From NCBI GenBank assembly GCA_028280675.1, contig JANQLI010000384.1, positions 1 to 22,847 on the forward strand: DNA of 22,847 bases, given 5' to 3'. The position numbers were made by a program, and so were the translations under genes. The notes beneath the pieces were generated by a model that saw nothing but the letters and a program-made list of their open reading frames with translations, was not told where the DNA came from and made no database searches. The stretch is from Alphaproteobacteria bacterium (GTDB taxonomy: Bacteria > Pseudomonadota > Alphaproteobacteria > SMXP01). Below, piece after piece: positions 13,860 through 21,881 of this stretch (position 1 is its first letter; each line of letters starts with the position of its first letter).

Positions 13860-14900
13860 ATGATTTTATCTATGAAGCGGAAAAGCTGTGCTGCCCTTTT
13901 GGCGATGACTGTGGTGTTTGCGCCAGGTGCAGTTAGTGCGCAATTTGACAGCTTTGAATCCCTGACGGAAGAAGTGCAGCGTTTGCGCCGTGATTTGCAA
14001 GACGTTCAGCGCGAAGTGTATTCAAACTATTCACCGCAACCAGCCGGAACAATGCAGCCCATTCCGGATCAACCTGCCGCCGCCCCCACCGCACCATCGT
14101 CTGGCCCTGTGGATATGACGGCGAACTCGGCCAAGCTTTCCGTGCGTATGGCAGAGTTGGAAGAGCGCTTGCGGGTGGTCACAGGTCAATTAGAAGAAAT
14201 CACTTTCCGGCAGCAGCAAACCAATCAGGCGGTGAACAAGCTTGCCAAAGATATGGACTTCCGTTTGCGCACGCTAGAGAAGCAAGCTGGCATTTCTCCT
14301 TTGGAAGCTGATCCGATGGCGGCTTTGCCTGAAGGAACAATGCAATTTGGCACGACGATGGCCACCCAACCGATGCCGATGGACCCGAATACGCCGCCGC
14401 CTGATCTCGCGACGGTCACAACAGAAGGTGTCGATGTGGCAGGACAATCCTTTAGCACCACGATCCGCACCACAGATCCCCAGTCGTCAATTGCCATGGG
14501 GGCTATACCTGGTGATGCAAACGCGCAATATGAAGCGGCCAAAGCGCGTCTGATGCAAGGAGATTTCGCCGGGGCGGAAGTGGCCTTTAAATATTTTCTC
14601 GAGCAGTATGAAGATCATCCGCAAGCGGGTGAAGCGCAATATTGGCTTGGCGAAACCTATTTTGTGCGCGGTGCGTATCGGGATGCCGGGCAAGCGTTTA
14701 CCGTTGGGCTTTCCAAATACGCAGACAGTTCCCGCGGACCGGACAGTTTGCTGAAACTCGGTATGTCCTTGGTGGCGCTGAATCAAACCAAAGAGGCATG
14801 TGCCACCTTCAACGAACTTGGACGCCGTTTTCCAAATGCCATGCAGACGGTCGTTCAGCGGGTGAAGGTTGAGAAACAAAATGCGGGATGTAAGAGATAA
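13860..14900 (+). CDS. cpoB: Cell division coordinator CpoB (YbgF)
   Basis: CpoB is a periplasmic TPR protein that links the Tol machinery with PBP1B-driven septal peptidoglycan synthesis. The 346-residue precursor has a signal peptide (MKRKSCAALLAMTVVF, cut after AVSA at about residue 27). A first coiled coil follows (LTEEVQRLRRDLQDVQREV), then a Pro/Ala-rich linker, and a second coiled coil at about 92-143. After another low-complexity stretch rich in Pro, Thr and Met comes a C-terminal TPR domain (about 221-346: YEAAKARLMQGDFAGAEVAFKYFL, AQYWLGETYFVRGAYRDAGQAF, LKLGMSLVALNQTKEACATFNEL). It is longer than E. coli CpoB (263 residues) because of the linker regions. It lies after the pal terminator, so it probably has its own promoter. 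tilS starts 32 bases after the stop. Confidence 0.93.
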   Translation: MILSMKRKSCAALLAMTVVFAPGAVSAQFDSFESLTEEVQRLRRDLQDVQREVYSNYSPQPAGTMQPIPDQPAAAPTAPSSGPVDMTANSAKLSVRMAELEERLRVVTGQLEEITFRQQQTNQAVNKLAKDMDFRLRTLEKQAGISPLEADPMAALPEGTMQFGTTMATQPMPMDPNTPPPDLATVTTEGVDVAGQSFSTTIRTTDPQSSIAMGAIPGDANAQYEAAKARLMQGDFAGAEVAFKYFLEQYEDHPQAGEAQYWLGETYFVRGAYRDAGQAFTVGLSKYADSSRGPDSLLKLGMSLVALNQTKEACATFNELGRRFPNAMQTVVQRVKVEKQNAGCKR

Positions 14901-14932
14901 CATCTACGCACTGCACATGATACATAGGGCCA

Positions 14933-16363
14933 ATGAGCTCGGATCATATGTCACAACCCGATCCTGCGGACCTTCCAACACCCCGTCTCAAGGAGATGTT
15001 TTGGAAGGAGATGCGTGCGATTACATCAAAGGGGCCTTGGGTGCTTGCTGTTTCGGGCGGATCGGACAGCGTTGCATTGATGCGACTTGCCAGTCAGGTT
15101 GCAGACGATAAAAAAATCCCTGCGCCGATTGTTGTGACCGTTGATCATGGATTGCGTAACGATTCGGCTGAGGAAGCGGTGCAAGTGGCCGAATGGGCCG
15201 GGTCTCTTGGCCTTCACCATCATACGCTGACGTGGACGGGGGCAATTCCGCAAAGTGACATACAGTCTGCGGCGCGGGACATCCGTTACCGTTTGATGGG
15301 AGAGTTCTGCCGCACCCATGGCTTGCGGCATCTTCTCACGGCGCATACCCAGGATGATCAAGCAGAAACATTTCTCTTGCGGCTTGCGCGGGGCAGCGGT
15401 GTGGACGGCCTCGCAGGCATGCGCGTTTGTGCCCCATTTCCGGTGAGCGATTATGCCACTTCCGCGCTGCGGCTTTGCCGGCCCTTATTGCACGTGAGCC
15501 GTCATCAGTTGCAGGACTATCTGCGCGCGGTTGATCAATCTTGGATAGAAGATCCCAGCAATGCCAATGAGCAATTCGCACGGGTGCGCATGCGGCGTCT
15601 CATGCCCGCGCTTGCGCAAGAAGGTTTGACCGCTAAACGTCTGGCGCGCACATCGGAAAATATGCGATTTGCGCATGATGCTTTGGCCGATGCGGTGGCA
15701 AATGTGCGTGAACAATGTGTGACTGTGTATGAAGCGGGGTATGTGACACTTGATCCCGCGATATTATTTCAAATCGCCCCTCGCTATATCGGTCAGACAC
15801 TTCTCGCCGATCTTTTAATGTGTGTGGGGGGCGCGCATTATAAACCTCGATTTGCAGCCCTTACGCGCCTCTATGATGCTCTTCGGGATGCATCTGCCTT
15901 TGGTCAGGGCCGGACACTCAGCGGTTGCCGCATTGTTCCGCATAAGAGTCCGAAGGGTGAGGGGCAGGAGGTGTTAATTTGCCGTGAAATGCGTTCGCTT
16001 CGTCAACGCTTGCACAAGCAAGATTCCGCGGGACCGTTAAAAGTTGGCGACAGGTTCACCTGGGATAATCGCTTTGACATCTGGTTTGAAGGAGAAGGGC
16101 AAGGTCAGGCAATTGTCGGTGAAATTCGGCCTTTAGGTGTGGAAGGGGTGCGCCAAATCCGTGCACAGATGGATCAAGCCCATCGGTCTGGAAAATCGGA
16201 GGCGTCTATTTTTGCCTTACCATCGGCTGTAAGGCGGACATTGCCTGCTCTATGGGATGGGGATCGTTTAGTGGCGTGCACGTATCAAGAGACGTTGGCT
16301 GGACCGAATGGTGAAAACAAGCAGAAAATGGCCCAAATGCGGACTATTTTTCGCATGCCTTAA
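14933..16363 (+). CDS. tilS: tRNA(Ile)-lysidine synthetase TilS
   Basis: TilS attaches lysine to C34 of the CAU-anticodon tRNA-Ile, changing it from reading AUG to AUA; it is normally essential. The 476-residue protein has the PP-loop ATP motif AVSGGSDSVALM (SGGSDS at 41-46), then VTVDHGLR near 69-76, SAARDIRYRLMGEFC, and the LTAHTQDDQAETFLLRLARGSG block that binds ATP and tRNA. The C-terminal region (IVGEIRPLGVEGVRQIR and VRRTLPALWDGDRLVAC) is the TilS substrate-specificity domain. The start ATG 14933 has AGGG four bases upstream; a second ATG five codons later lacks one. It follows cpoB closely and is likely co-transcribed. tilS next to ftsH is a widespread pairing in bacteria. Confidence 0.96.
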   Translation: MSSDHMSQPDPADLPTPRLKEMFWKEMRAITSKGPWVLAVSGGSDSVALMRLASQVADDKKIPAPIVVTVDHGLRNDSAEEAVQVAEWAGSLGLHHHTLTWTGAIPQSDIQSAARDIRYRLMGEFCRTHGLRHLLTAHTQDDQAETFLLRLARGSGVDGLAGMRVCAPFPVSDYATSALRLCRPLLHVSRHQLQDYLRAVDQSWIEDPSNANEQFARVRMRRLMPALAQEGLTAKRLARTSENMRFAHDALADAVANVREQCVTVYEAGYVTLDPAILFQIAPRYIGQTLLADLLMCVGGAHYKPRFAALTRLYDALRDASAFGQGRTLSGCRIVPHKSPKGEGQEVLICREMRSLRQRLHKQDSAGPLKVGDRFTWDNRFDIWFEGEGQGQAIVGEIRPLGVEGVRQIRAQMDQAHRSGKSEASIFALPSAVRRTLPALWDGDRLVACTYQETLAGPNGENKQKMAQMRTIFRMP

Positions 16364-16403
16364 AGATCACGCCCTTGTAATTGGTCCATTGTGAGGGAAT
16401 AAC

Positions 16404-16483
16404 GTAAATTTACCTAGCAGGGTGGTAATATTGTTTTATGACCTTATCTGTTATGAACACGATGTGGGGAATCTCTGTCCCCA
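16404..16483 (+). promoter_or_regulatory. Palindrome and inverted repeat upstream of ftsH
   Basis: In the 171 bases between tilS and ftsH there is a perfect 10-bp palindrome GTAAATTTAC (16404-16413) and a six-base inverted repeat TGGGGA/TCCCCA (16465-16470 and 16478-16483, seven-base loop). The CCCCAAAT that follows in the second arm loosely resembles a heat-shock -10 element (CCCCATnT), but I see no matching CTTGAAA at the right distance. The region probably contains the ftsH promoter; the details are unresolved. Confidence 0.3.
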
Positions 16484-16534
16484 AATCACCCTGAGTTGGC
16501 CGGGTGAACACAGTCTAGAAAGGGTTAATACTCC

Positions 16535-18457
16535 ATGAATCTGAGGAATCTTGCATTATGGGCCGTGATTTTGTTGCTCTTGGTTATGCTATTCCAGTTG
16601 TTCTCGTCGCCCCAAATGACGACAACAAACGAGATCCCTTTCTCGCAACTCTTGACAGAACTTGACCGCAAATCCGTCTCTGAAGTCACCATTCGTGGCA
16701 ATGAAGTGAAAGGGACGTATGCGACGGGGGAGACGTTTATCACCATCGTGCCTCAAAACGACACGCTGCTTATGGAGCGTTTGTATGAAAGCGGTGTGGC
16801 GATCAATGCTGTGAATGACGATGAGGGCGTGCCCACACTGCTGAGCGTGTTTGTGTCCTGGTTCCCCATGCTGCTGCTCATCGGGGTGTGGATTTTCTTT
16901 ATGCGCCAAATGCAGTCAGGCGGCGGGAAGGCCATGGGTTTTGGGAAATCGAAAGCCAAGCTCCTTACCGAACGCCATGGCCGTGTGACTTTTGAAGACG
17001 TTGCCGGAATCGATGAAGCAAAAGAAGAACTCGAAGAAATCGTTGAGTTCCTGAAAGACCCGATGAAGTTTCAGCGTCTTGGCGGAAAGATTCCGAAGGG
17101 CGCTTTGCTGGTGGGTCCGCCAGGCACAGGGAAAACGCTTCTCGCACGGGCCATTGCTGGCGAAGCAAATGTGCCTTTCTTTACGATTTCAGGGTCCGAC
17201 TTTGTTGAAATGTTCGTCGGTGTCGGCGCGAGCCGTGTCCGTGACATGTTCGAACAAGCGAAAAAGAACGCCCCTTGCATTATCTTTATCGATGAGATCG
17301 ATGCAGTCGGGCGTCATCGCGGTGCTGGCCTTGGCGGCGGTAATGATGAGCGCGAGCAAACGCTCAACCAATTGCTTGTCGAAATGGATGGTTTTGAGGC
17401 CAATGAAGGGGTGATCCTGATTGCCGCGACCAACCGTCCTGATGTGCTTGATCCGGCTCTGTTGCGTCCTGGACGGTTTGATCGTCAGGTTGTGGTGCCG
17501 AATCCAGACATTATTGGCCGGGAAAAAATTCTTAAAGTGCACATGAAAAAGGTGCCGATTGCCCCGGATGTGAATTCGCGCACGATTGCCCGTGGCACAC
17601 CTGGGTTCTCAGGCGCAGATCTCGCGAACTTAGTCAATGAAGCGGCGCTTCTTGCTGCGCGCCGCAGCAAACGCCTTGTCACCATGTCTGACTTTGAAGA
17701 CGCCAAAGACAAAGTGATGATGGGGGCCGAACGGCGCTCCATGGTCATGTCGGAAGAAGAGAAGAAGCTCACGGCTTATCATGAAGGCGGGCATGCGATT
17801 GTGGCCTTGAATGTCCCGGATGCTGATCCCGTGCATAAGGCAACCATTATTCCACGCGGCCGTGCCCTTGGGATGGTGATGCAATTGCCCGAGCAAGATC
17901 AGCTTTCGATGAGTCTCAGCCAAATGAATTCGCGCCTTGCGATTATGATGGGCGGGCGGATTGCTGAAGAATTGATTTTTGGCAAAAATAAAGTCACATC
18001 TGGCGCGTCCTCAGATATTCAACAAGCAACAAAGCTGGCGCGCGCCATGGTGACGCAATGGGGTCTTTCTGATGAACTCGGCCCGCTTGCCTATGGCGAT
18101 AATCAACAAGAAGTGTTCCTCGGGCATTCGGTGGCGCAAACACAAAATGTGTCTGAAGAAACGTCGAAAAAGATTGATGCAGAAATTCGCCGTATTGTTG
18201 ATGAAGGATATGAATGGGCACGGAAAATTCTCACCGAAAAAGCCGATGATCTGGAAACGTTGGCGCAAGGGCTTCTGGAATATGAAACCTTGTCGGGCGA
18301 TGAGATCAAAGAATTGCTCAAAGGCAATAAACCGCATCGACCAACCGATGAGGACATGCCGCCAAGTGACGAACCGACCGCCTCCGTGCCAACCGCTGGC
18401 AAGCCAAGCGATAGCGGCTTTGGCGGTGGCATTGATCCCGAGCCGCAAGGCACATAA
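16535..18457 (+). CDS. ftsH: ATP-dependent zinc metalloprotease FtsH
   Basis: FtsH is the hexameric inner-membrane AAA+ protease that extracts and degrades membrane and regulatory proteins (in many bacteria sigma32, LpxC and unassembled subunits). In 640 residues: membrane helix 1 at about 5-22, a periplasmic domain, helix 2 at about 102-123, and the AAA+ domain. That domain has Walker A GPPGTGKT (194-201), pore motif FVG (227-229), Walker B IIFIDEID (249-256) and the RPGRFDR arginine-finger segment (311-317). The protease site is HEGGH (His416, Glu417, His420), with third zinc ligand Asp494 in SSDIQQAT. The HEGGH form differs from E. coli HEAGH but keeps HExxH. The Pro/Gly/Ser-rich C-terminus is typical. 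AAAGGG precedes the ATG by about ten bases, and a strong terminator follows. Confidence 0.98.
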   Translation: MNLRNLALWAVILLLLVMLFQLFSSPQMTTTNEIPFSQLLTELDRKSVSEVTIRGNEVKGTYATGETFITIVPQNDTLLMERLYESGVAINAVNDDEGVPTLLSVFVSWFPMLLLIGVWIFFMRQMQSGGGKAMGFGKSKAKLLTERHGRVTFEDVAGIDEAKEELEEIVEFLKDPMKFQRLGGKIPKGALLVGPPGTGKTLLARAIAGEANVPFFTISGSDFVEMFVGVGASRVRDMFEQAKKNAPCIIFIDEIDAVGRHRGAGLGGGNDEREQTLNQLLVEMDGFEANEGVILIAATNRPDVLDPALLRPGRFDRQVVVPNPDIIGREKILKVHMKKVPIAPDVNSRTIARGTPGFSGADLANLVNEAALLAARRSKRLVTMSDFEDAKDKVMMGAERRSMVMSEEEKKLTAYHEGGHAIVALNVPDADPVHKATIIPRGRALGMVMQLPEQDQLSMSLSQMNSRLAIMMGGRIAEELIFGKNKVTSGASSDIQQATKLARAMVTQWGLSDELGPLAYGDNQQEVFLGHSVAQTQNVSEETSKKIDAEIRRIVDEGYEWARKILTEKADDLETLAQGLLEYETLSGDEIKELLKGNKPHRPTDEDMPPSDEPTASVPTAGKPSDSGFGGGIDPEPQGT

Positions 18458-18479
18458 TGTTTTAAGGCATTGATGAATT

Positions 18480-18505
18480 AGGCCTCTCTGTTGAGAGGCC
18501 TTTTT
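18480..18505 (+). terminator. Intrinsic terminator after ftsH
   Basis: GGCCTCTC (18481-18488), tetraloop TGTT and GAGAGGCC (18493-18500) form a perfect eight-pair stem followed by five T. It ends the tilS-ftsH transcript 41 bases before folP, so folP must start from a promoter in or after this hairpin. Confidence 0.92.
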
Positions 18506-18546
18506 CTTTTCTGGAATTGGCAATGCAAATCGGCTAGCTAAACCAT

Positions 18547-19626
18547 ATGACTCAAGATGATCGTATTTATCTGCGCCCGATGGGGATTCTTGATCCCTCT
18601 GATGCGGGGCGGGAGATTGAGGCGGGGCACGCATTGCCACTCGCTGGCGGGCCGCGCGCCTTTACTTTACTCGAAGTCATCCGCCGTACAGCGACAGGTC
18701 TGGTGCGCCGCCGCACGATACGTGTCACGGATGACGCGCATATGACCCGTCTTGTGGGCGAAGAAGGGTATAGGAATCTCACGCAAGCCCGGTCTGCCAT
18801 GTGTGATCTGACGATGGCGCGCCCGCATGTCATGGGTGTGCTCAATGTCACCCCGGATTCGTTTTCCGATGGGGGGCGTTTTGCTGATGCGGATACAGCG
18901 ATCACCGAAGGCATCGCAATGGCCAAATCGGGCGCGCATATCATCGATGTTGGCGGGGAGTCGACTCGTCCGGGTGCGGAGGAAATTGCTGTTGAAGAAG
19001 AATGTGCGCGGGTCATTCCTGTAATCGAGGGACTTGTTGCGGCGGGTGTTCCGTGTGTGTCTATCGATACCCGTAAAGCCAGGGTGATGGAGGCCGCTGT
19101 GCATGCAGGCGCGCACATCATCAACGATGTGAGTGCGCTCACCTTTGATGAAGAGAGTGTATCTGTCGCGGCGAAAGCCGGTGTGCCTGTTGTCTTGATG
19201 CATGCGCAAGGCACGCCGCAAGACATGCAGCATAACCCCACATACGAAGATGTGGTTCTTGATGTGTATGATCATCTCAGGGAGCGTGTCGCGGCGTGTG
19301 TCGAAGCGGGTATTGACCGCGCGAAAGTGATTGTGGACCCTGGCATTGGCTTTGGCAAAACCGTGGCCCATAACATTGCCCTTCTTTCCGATCTGAGCGT
19401 TTTTCATGGACTAGGGTGTCCGCTCTTGGTTGGCGCGTCGCGTAAACGCTTTATTGGAGCGTTGAATGACGATGTGCCAGCCGATGAACGTTTGCCGGGG
19501 TCGCTGGCGGCGCTGAAAATGGCGGTTAGCCAAGGGGCGCAATTCCACCGCGTACACGATGTTGCTGAGGTGGTCCAAGCGTTACGGATTACGGAATCGA
19601 TTGCACATAACCTTTCAAAAGATTAA
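18547..19626 (+). CDS. folP: Dihydropteroate synthase with N-terminal extension
   Basis: Dihydropteroate synthase condenses p-aminobenzoate with hydroxymethyl-dihydropterin pyrophosphate in folate synthesis and is the sulfonamide target. The catalytic TIM barrel starts near residue 94 with VMGVLNVTPDSFSDGG, then IIDVGGESTRPGAE (134-145), CVSIDTRKA, IINDVSAL, VVLMHAQGTP, VIVDPGIGFGKT and LLVGASRKRFIG, all pterin- or sulfa-site signatures, so it should be active. About 90 residues precede the barrel (YLRPMGILDP, LAGGPRAFTLLEVIRR); E. coli FolP (282 residues) has nothing like this, but similar extensions occur in alphaproteobacterial FolP. No ribosome site is obvious before the ATG and the ftsH terminator is only 41 bases away, so the mRNA may be nearly leaderless. 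An internal start near residue 90 cannot be excluded. Confidence 0.95.
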   Translation: MTQDDRIYLRPMGILDPSDAGREIEAGHALPLAGGPRAFTLLEVIRRTATGLVRRRTIRVTDDAHMTRLVGEEGYRNLTQARSAMCDLTMARPHVMGVLNVTPDSFSDGGRFADADTAITEGIAMAKSGAHIIDVGGESTRPGAEEIAVEEECARVIPVIEGLVAAGVPCVSIDTRKARVMEAAVHAGAHIINDVSALTFDEESVSVAAKAGVPVVLMHAQGTPQDMQHNPTYEDVVLDVYDHLRERVAACVEAGIDRAKVIVDPGIGFGKTVAHNIALLSDLSVFHGLGCPLLVGASRKRFIGALNDDVPADERLPGSLAALKMAVSQGAQFHRVHDVAEVVQALRITESIAHNLSKD

Positions 19627-19694
19627 CCCTTTTATGGGATCATAGTGTTGATGAGGTATGGCTTTGCGAAATACGGCAGGGTCTACCGAAAAAC

Positions 19695-19708
19695 CGCAGA
19701 TTTCTGCG
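19695..19708 (+). promoter_or_regulatory. Small perfect hairpin in the glmM leader
   Basis: CGCAGATTTCTGCG is fully self-complementary apart from its centre (five-pair stem with an ATTT loop, or six pairs with a two-base loop). It ends 20 bases before the glmM ATG, close enough to influence ribosome access, in the 102-base folP-glmM gap. There is no T tail. Confidence 0.35.
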
Positions 19709-19728
19709 TAAAACCTGGGTAAGTCAGT

Positions 19729-21078
19729 ATGGGTAAGAAATATTTCGGAACAGATGGCATCCGCGGTACGGCTAATGTTGGCAATATGACGGCGGACACA
19801 GCGCTGCGCGTTGGTCTTGCAGCGGGGCGTGTTTTCACCCGTGGCCAGCATCGTCACCGGGTCGTGATTGGTAAAGATACCCGCCTGTCAGGATATATGA
19901 TTGAACCGGCATTAGTGGCCGGATTCACGGCTGTGGGGATGGATGTGTTCCAGTTTGGGCCTTTGCCCACACCGGCTGTGGCCATGCTCACGCGGTCTTT
20001 GCGTGCTGATCTGGGGGTGATGATTTCTGCGTCCCATAATGCTTTTCATGACAATGGCATCAAATTTTTCGGGCCTGATGGGTTTAAGCTCTCTGATGAA
20101 GTGGAGCTTGAGATTGAAACCTTAATGGATCAGGAATTGGATGAAGGTCTGGCAAAACCCGCTGATCTGGGACGGGCCAAGCGGATTGAGGATGCGCAAG
20201 CCCGCTACATCGAATTTGTCAAAGCGACATTCCCACGGCACCTGCGTCTTGAAGGATTGAAAATCGTTATCGATTGTGCAAATGGGGCTGCCTATAAGGT
20301 TGCGCCTGCCGCGCTCTGGGAGCTTGGCGCAGAGGTTGTTCCTATTGGTGTCGGTCCGAATGGTTTCAACATCAACAAAGATTGCGGATCGACATCACCG
20401 CATGCCATGTGCGAGGTGGTTAAACGCGAAGGCGCCGACATTGGGATTGCGCTTGATGGCGATGCGGATCGTCTGATCATTGCCGATCAAAATGGCCGCA
20501 TTATTGATGGGGATCAGATCTTGGCTCTTGTCGCGCGGTCTTGGTCGGAAAGCGGGCGCCTGACCAATGATGGAATTGTCAGTACCGTGATGTCTAATCT
20601 CGGTCTTGAAAAATATCTCGACAGTATTGGTTTGAAATTACAGCGCACAAAAGTTGGCGACCGTTATGTTGTCAAATATATGCGGCGTCATAATTACAAT
20701 GTCGGCGGTGAACAATCCGGGCATATTGTGCTCAGTGATTTTAATACCACGGGAGACGGCCTAATCGGCGCTTTGCAAGTCCTCGCTGTGATTCAAGCAA
20801 GCGGCAAAACGGTTGCCGATGCCTGCCATCTGTTTGATTCATACCCGCAGCTTCTCAAGAATGTGCGTTATGCGAATGGCTCGCCGTTGGAAGCGCCAAG
20901 TGTGAAAGATGCAATCATGGACGCCGAAAACCGTTTGGGTGATAAAGGCCGTTTGGTGATCCGGAAGTCCGGCACCGAGCCATTGATACGTGTGATGGCG
21001 GAAGCCGAAGATGACTCCTTGGTGAAGTCAATCGTTGACGATGTGGTGGTTGCTGTTCAGGCGGTAGCGCAAAAGTAA
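19729..21078 (+). CDS. glmM: Phosphoglucosamine mutase GlmM
   Basis: GlmM interconverts glucosamine-6-phosphate and glucosamine-1-phosphate, the step before UDP-GlcNAc for peptidoglycan and lipopolysaccharide; it is generally essential. The 449 residues match the family. The protein starts MGKKYFGTDGIRGTAN, the standard GlmM N-terminus. The phosphoserine loop is MISASHN with Ser102, the same number as the E. coli active serine. The metal loop DGDADR at 243-248 and the C-terminal phosphate-binding RKSGTEPLIRVM near 410 are intact, as is the GGEQSGH sugar-recognition loop. The ribosome site is poor (GGGTAAG about seven bases upstream). thiD begins five bases after the stop. Association with folP and ftsH upstream is the common proteobacterial ftsH-folP-glmM order. 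Confidence 0.98.
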   Translation: MGKKYFGTDGIRGTANVGNMTADTALRVGLAAGRVFTRGQHRHRVVIGKDTRLSGYMIEPALVAGFTAVGMDVFQFGPLPTPAVAMLTRSLRADLGVMISASHNAFHDNGIKFFGPDGFKLSDEVELEIETLMDQELDEGLAKPADLGRAKRIEDAQARYIEFVKATFPRHLRLEGLKIVIDCANGAAYKVAPAALWELGAEVVPIGVGPNGFNINKDCGSTSPHAMCEVVKREGADIGIALDGDADRLIIADQNGRIIDGDQILALVARSWSESGRLTNDGIVSTVMSNLGLEKYLDSIGLKLQRTKVGDRYVVKYMRRHNYNVGGEQSGHIVLSDFNTTGDGLIGALQVLAVIQASGKTVADACHLFDSYPQLLKNVRYANGSPLEAPSVKDAIMDAENRLGDKGRLVIRKSGTEPLIRVMAEAEDDSLVKSIVDDVVVAVQAVAQK

Positions 21079-21083
21079 ATCTC

Positions 21084-21881
21084 ATGCAAGGACGTGTGCT
21101 GATCATTGCAGGCTCTGACTCAAGTGGCGGGGCCGGCATTCAGGCTGACATCAAAGCCGTCAGCGCCTTTGGATCTTTTGCGGCGACGGCGATTACAGCA
21201 GTGACAGTGCAAAACACATTGGGCGTGCAGGACGTGCACCCGATTCCTGAAGACCGTGTGCGTGGTCAAATTCGCGCTGTGCTTGATGATATTGGCGCGG
21301 ATGCTCTGAAGATCGGTATGGTGCAGTCGTCAGACATCATCAAAGCGGTTGCGCAAGAGATTGATAGTGTAACAGATGACACGCCGCTTGTTCTTGATCC
21401 TGTGATGGTCGCGAAAGGGGGGGCGTCCCTATTAGATGACGATGCCGTCAATGCAATGCGCTCGGAACTTGTCTTGCGCGCCGAAGTCTTAACCCCAAAC
21501 ATTCCCGAAGCCGAGGTTTTGTCAGGCATGTCTATCCAATCGGTTGACGATATGAAGCGTGCAGCGGACGTGCTGCTCTCTCTTGGATCGCAATCAGTGC
21601 TGCTCAAAGGTGGGCATTTGGAAAGCAACATTATCTCCGATGTGTTGGTGACACTTGATGCGACCCGTGTCTTCACATCACCGCGGATTGACACAAAGCA
21701 CACCCATGGCACGGGATGTACATTGGCGTCCGCCATTGCGGCGTGTCTTGCGCAGCAGATCCCGCTTGTCGATGCAGTGCAAAGTGCCCGCGATTACGTG
21801 CATGAAGCGATCCGTCAAGCGCCAGGATTTGGCGGGGGCCATGGGCCGCTTAATCATTTTCCAGGCCCGGAATCATGTTAA
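21084..21881 (+). CDS. thiD: Hydroxymethylpyrimidine/phosphomethylpyrimidine kinase ThiD
   Basis: ThiD phosphorylates HMP and HMP-P, supplying the pyrimidine half of thiamine; it belongs to the ribokinase-like fold. The 265 residues carry IIAGSDSSGGAGIQAD at the N-terminus (substrate binding), TAVTVQNTLGV, ALKIGM and VLDPVM. Near the end, VLLKGGHL and HGTGCTLASAIA supply the anion hole with the reactive Cys212 characteristic of ThiD. It starts five bases after glmM, with no separate ribosome site beyond AAGTAA, suggesting translational coupling. Its product ultimately feeds thiamine diphosphate, the cofactor of the transketolase at the other end of the window, but that is a pathway link and no co-regulation is visible. 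No thiamine riboswitch is present upstream. Confidence 0.96.
   Translation: MQGRVLIIAGSDSSGGAGIQADIKAVSAFGSFAATAITAVTVQNTLGVQDVHPIPEDRVRGQIRAVLDDIGADALKIGMVQSSDIIKAVAQEIDSVTDDTPLVLDPVMVAKGGASLLDDDAVNAMRSELVLRAEVLTPNIPEAEVLSGMSIQSVDDMKRAADVLLSLGSQSVLLKGGHLESNIISDVLVTLDATRVFTSPRIDTKHTHGTGCTLASAIAACLAQQIPLVDAVQSARDYVHEAIRQAPGFGGGHGPLNHFPGPESC

Noticed and set aside
17780..17797. Altered zinc motif in FtsH (HEGGH instead of HEAGH)
   Set aside because: The HExxH core and the third ligand Asp are intact, so this is a permitted variation and no sign of lost activity.
18011..18640. A 209-codon minus-strand frame opposite the end of ftsH, and long minus-strand frames opposite folP (18567-19407)
   Set aside because: They mirror well-supported genes, cross the ftsH terminator, and show no recognisable protein character.
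20950..21090. Thiamine (TPP) riboswitch before thiD
   Set aside because: thiD starts five bases after glmM, and I see no CTGAGA-type conserved core in the sequence before it.
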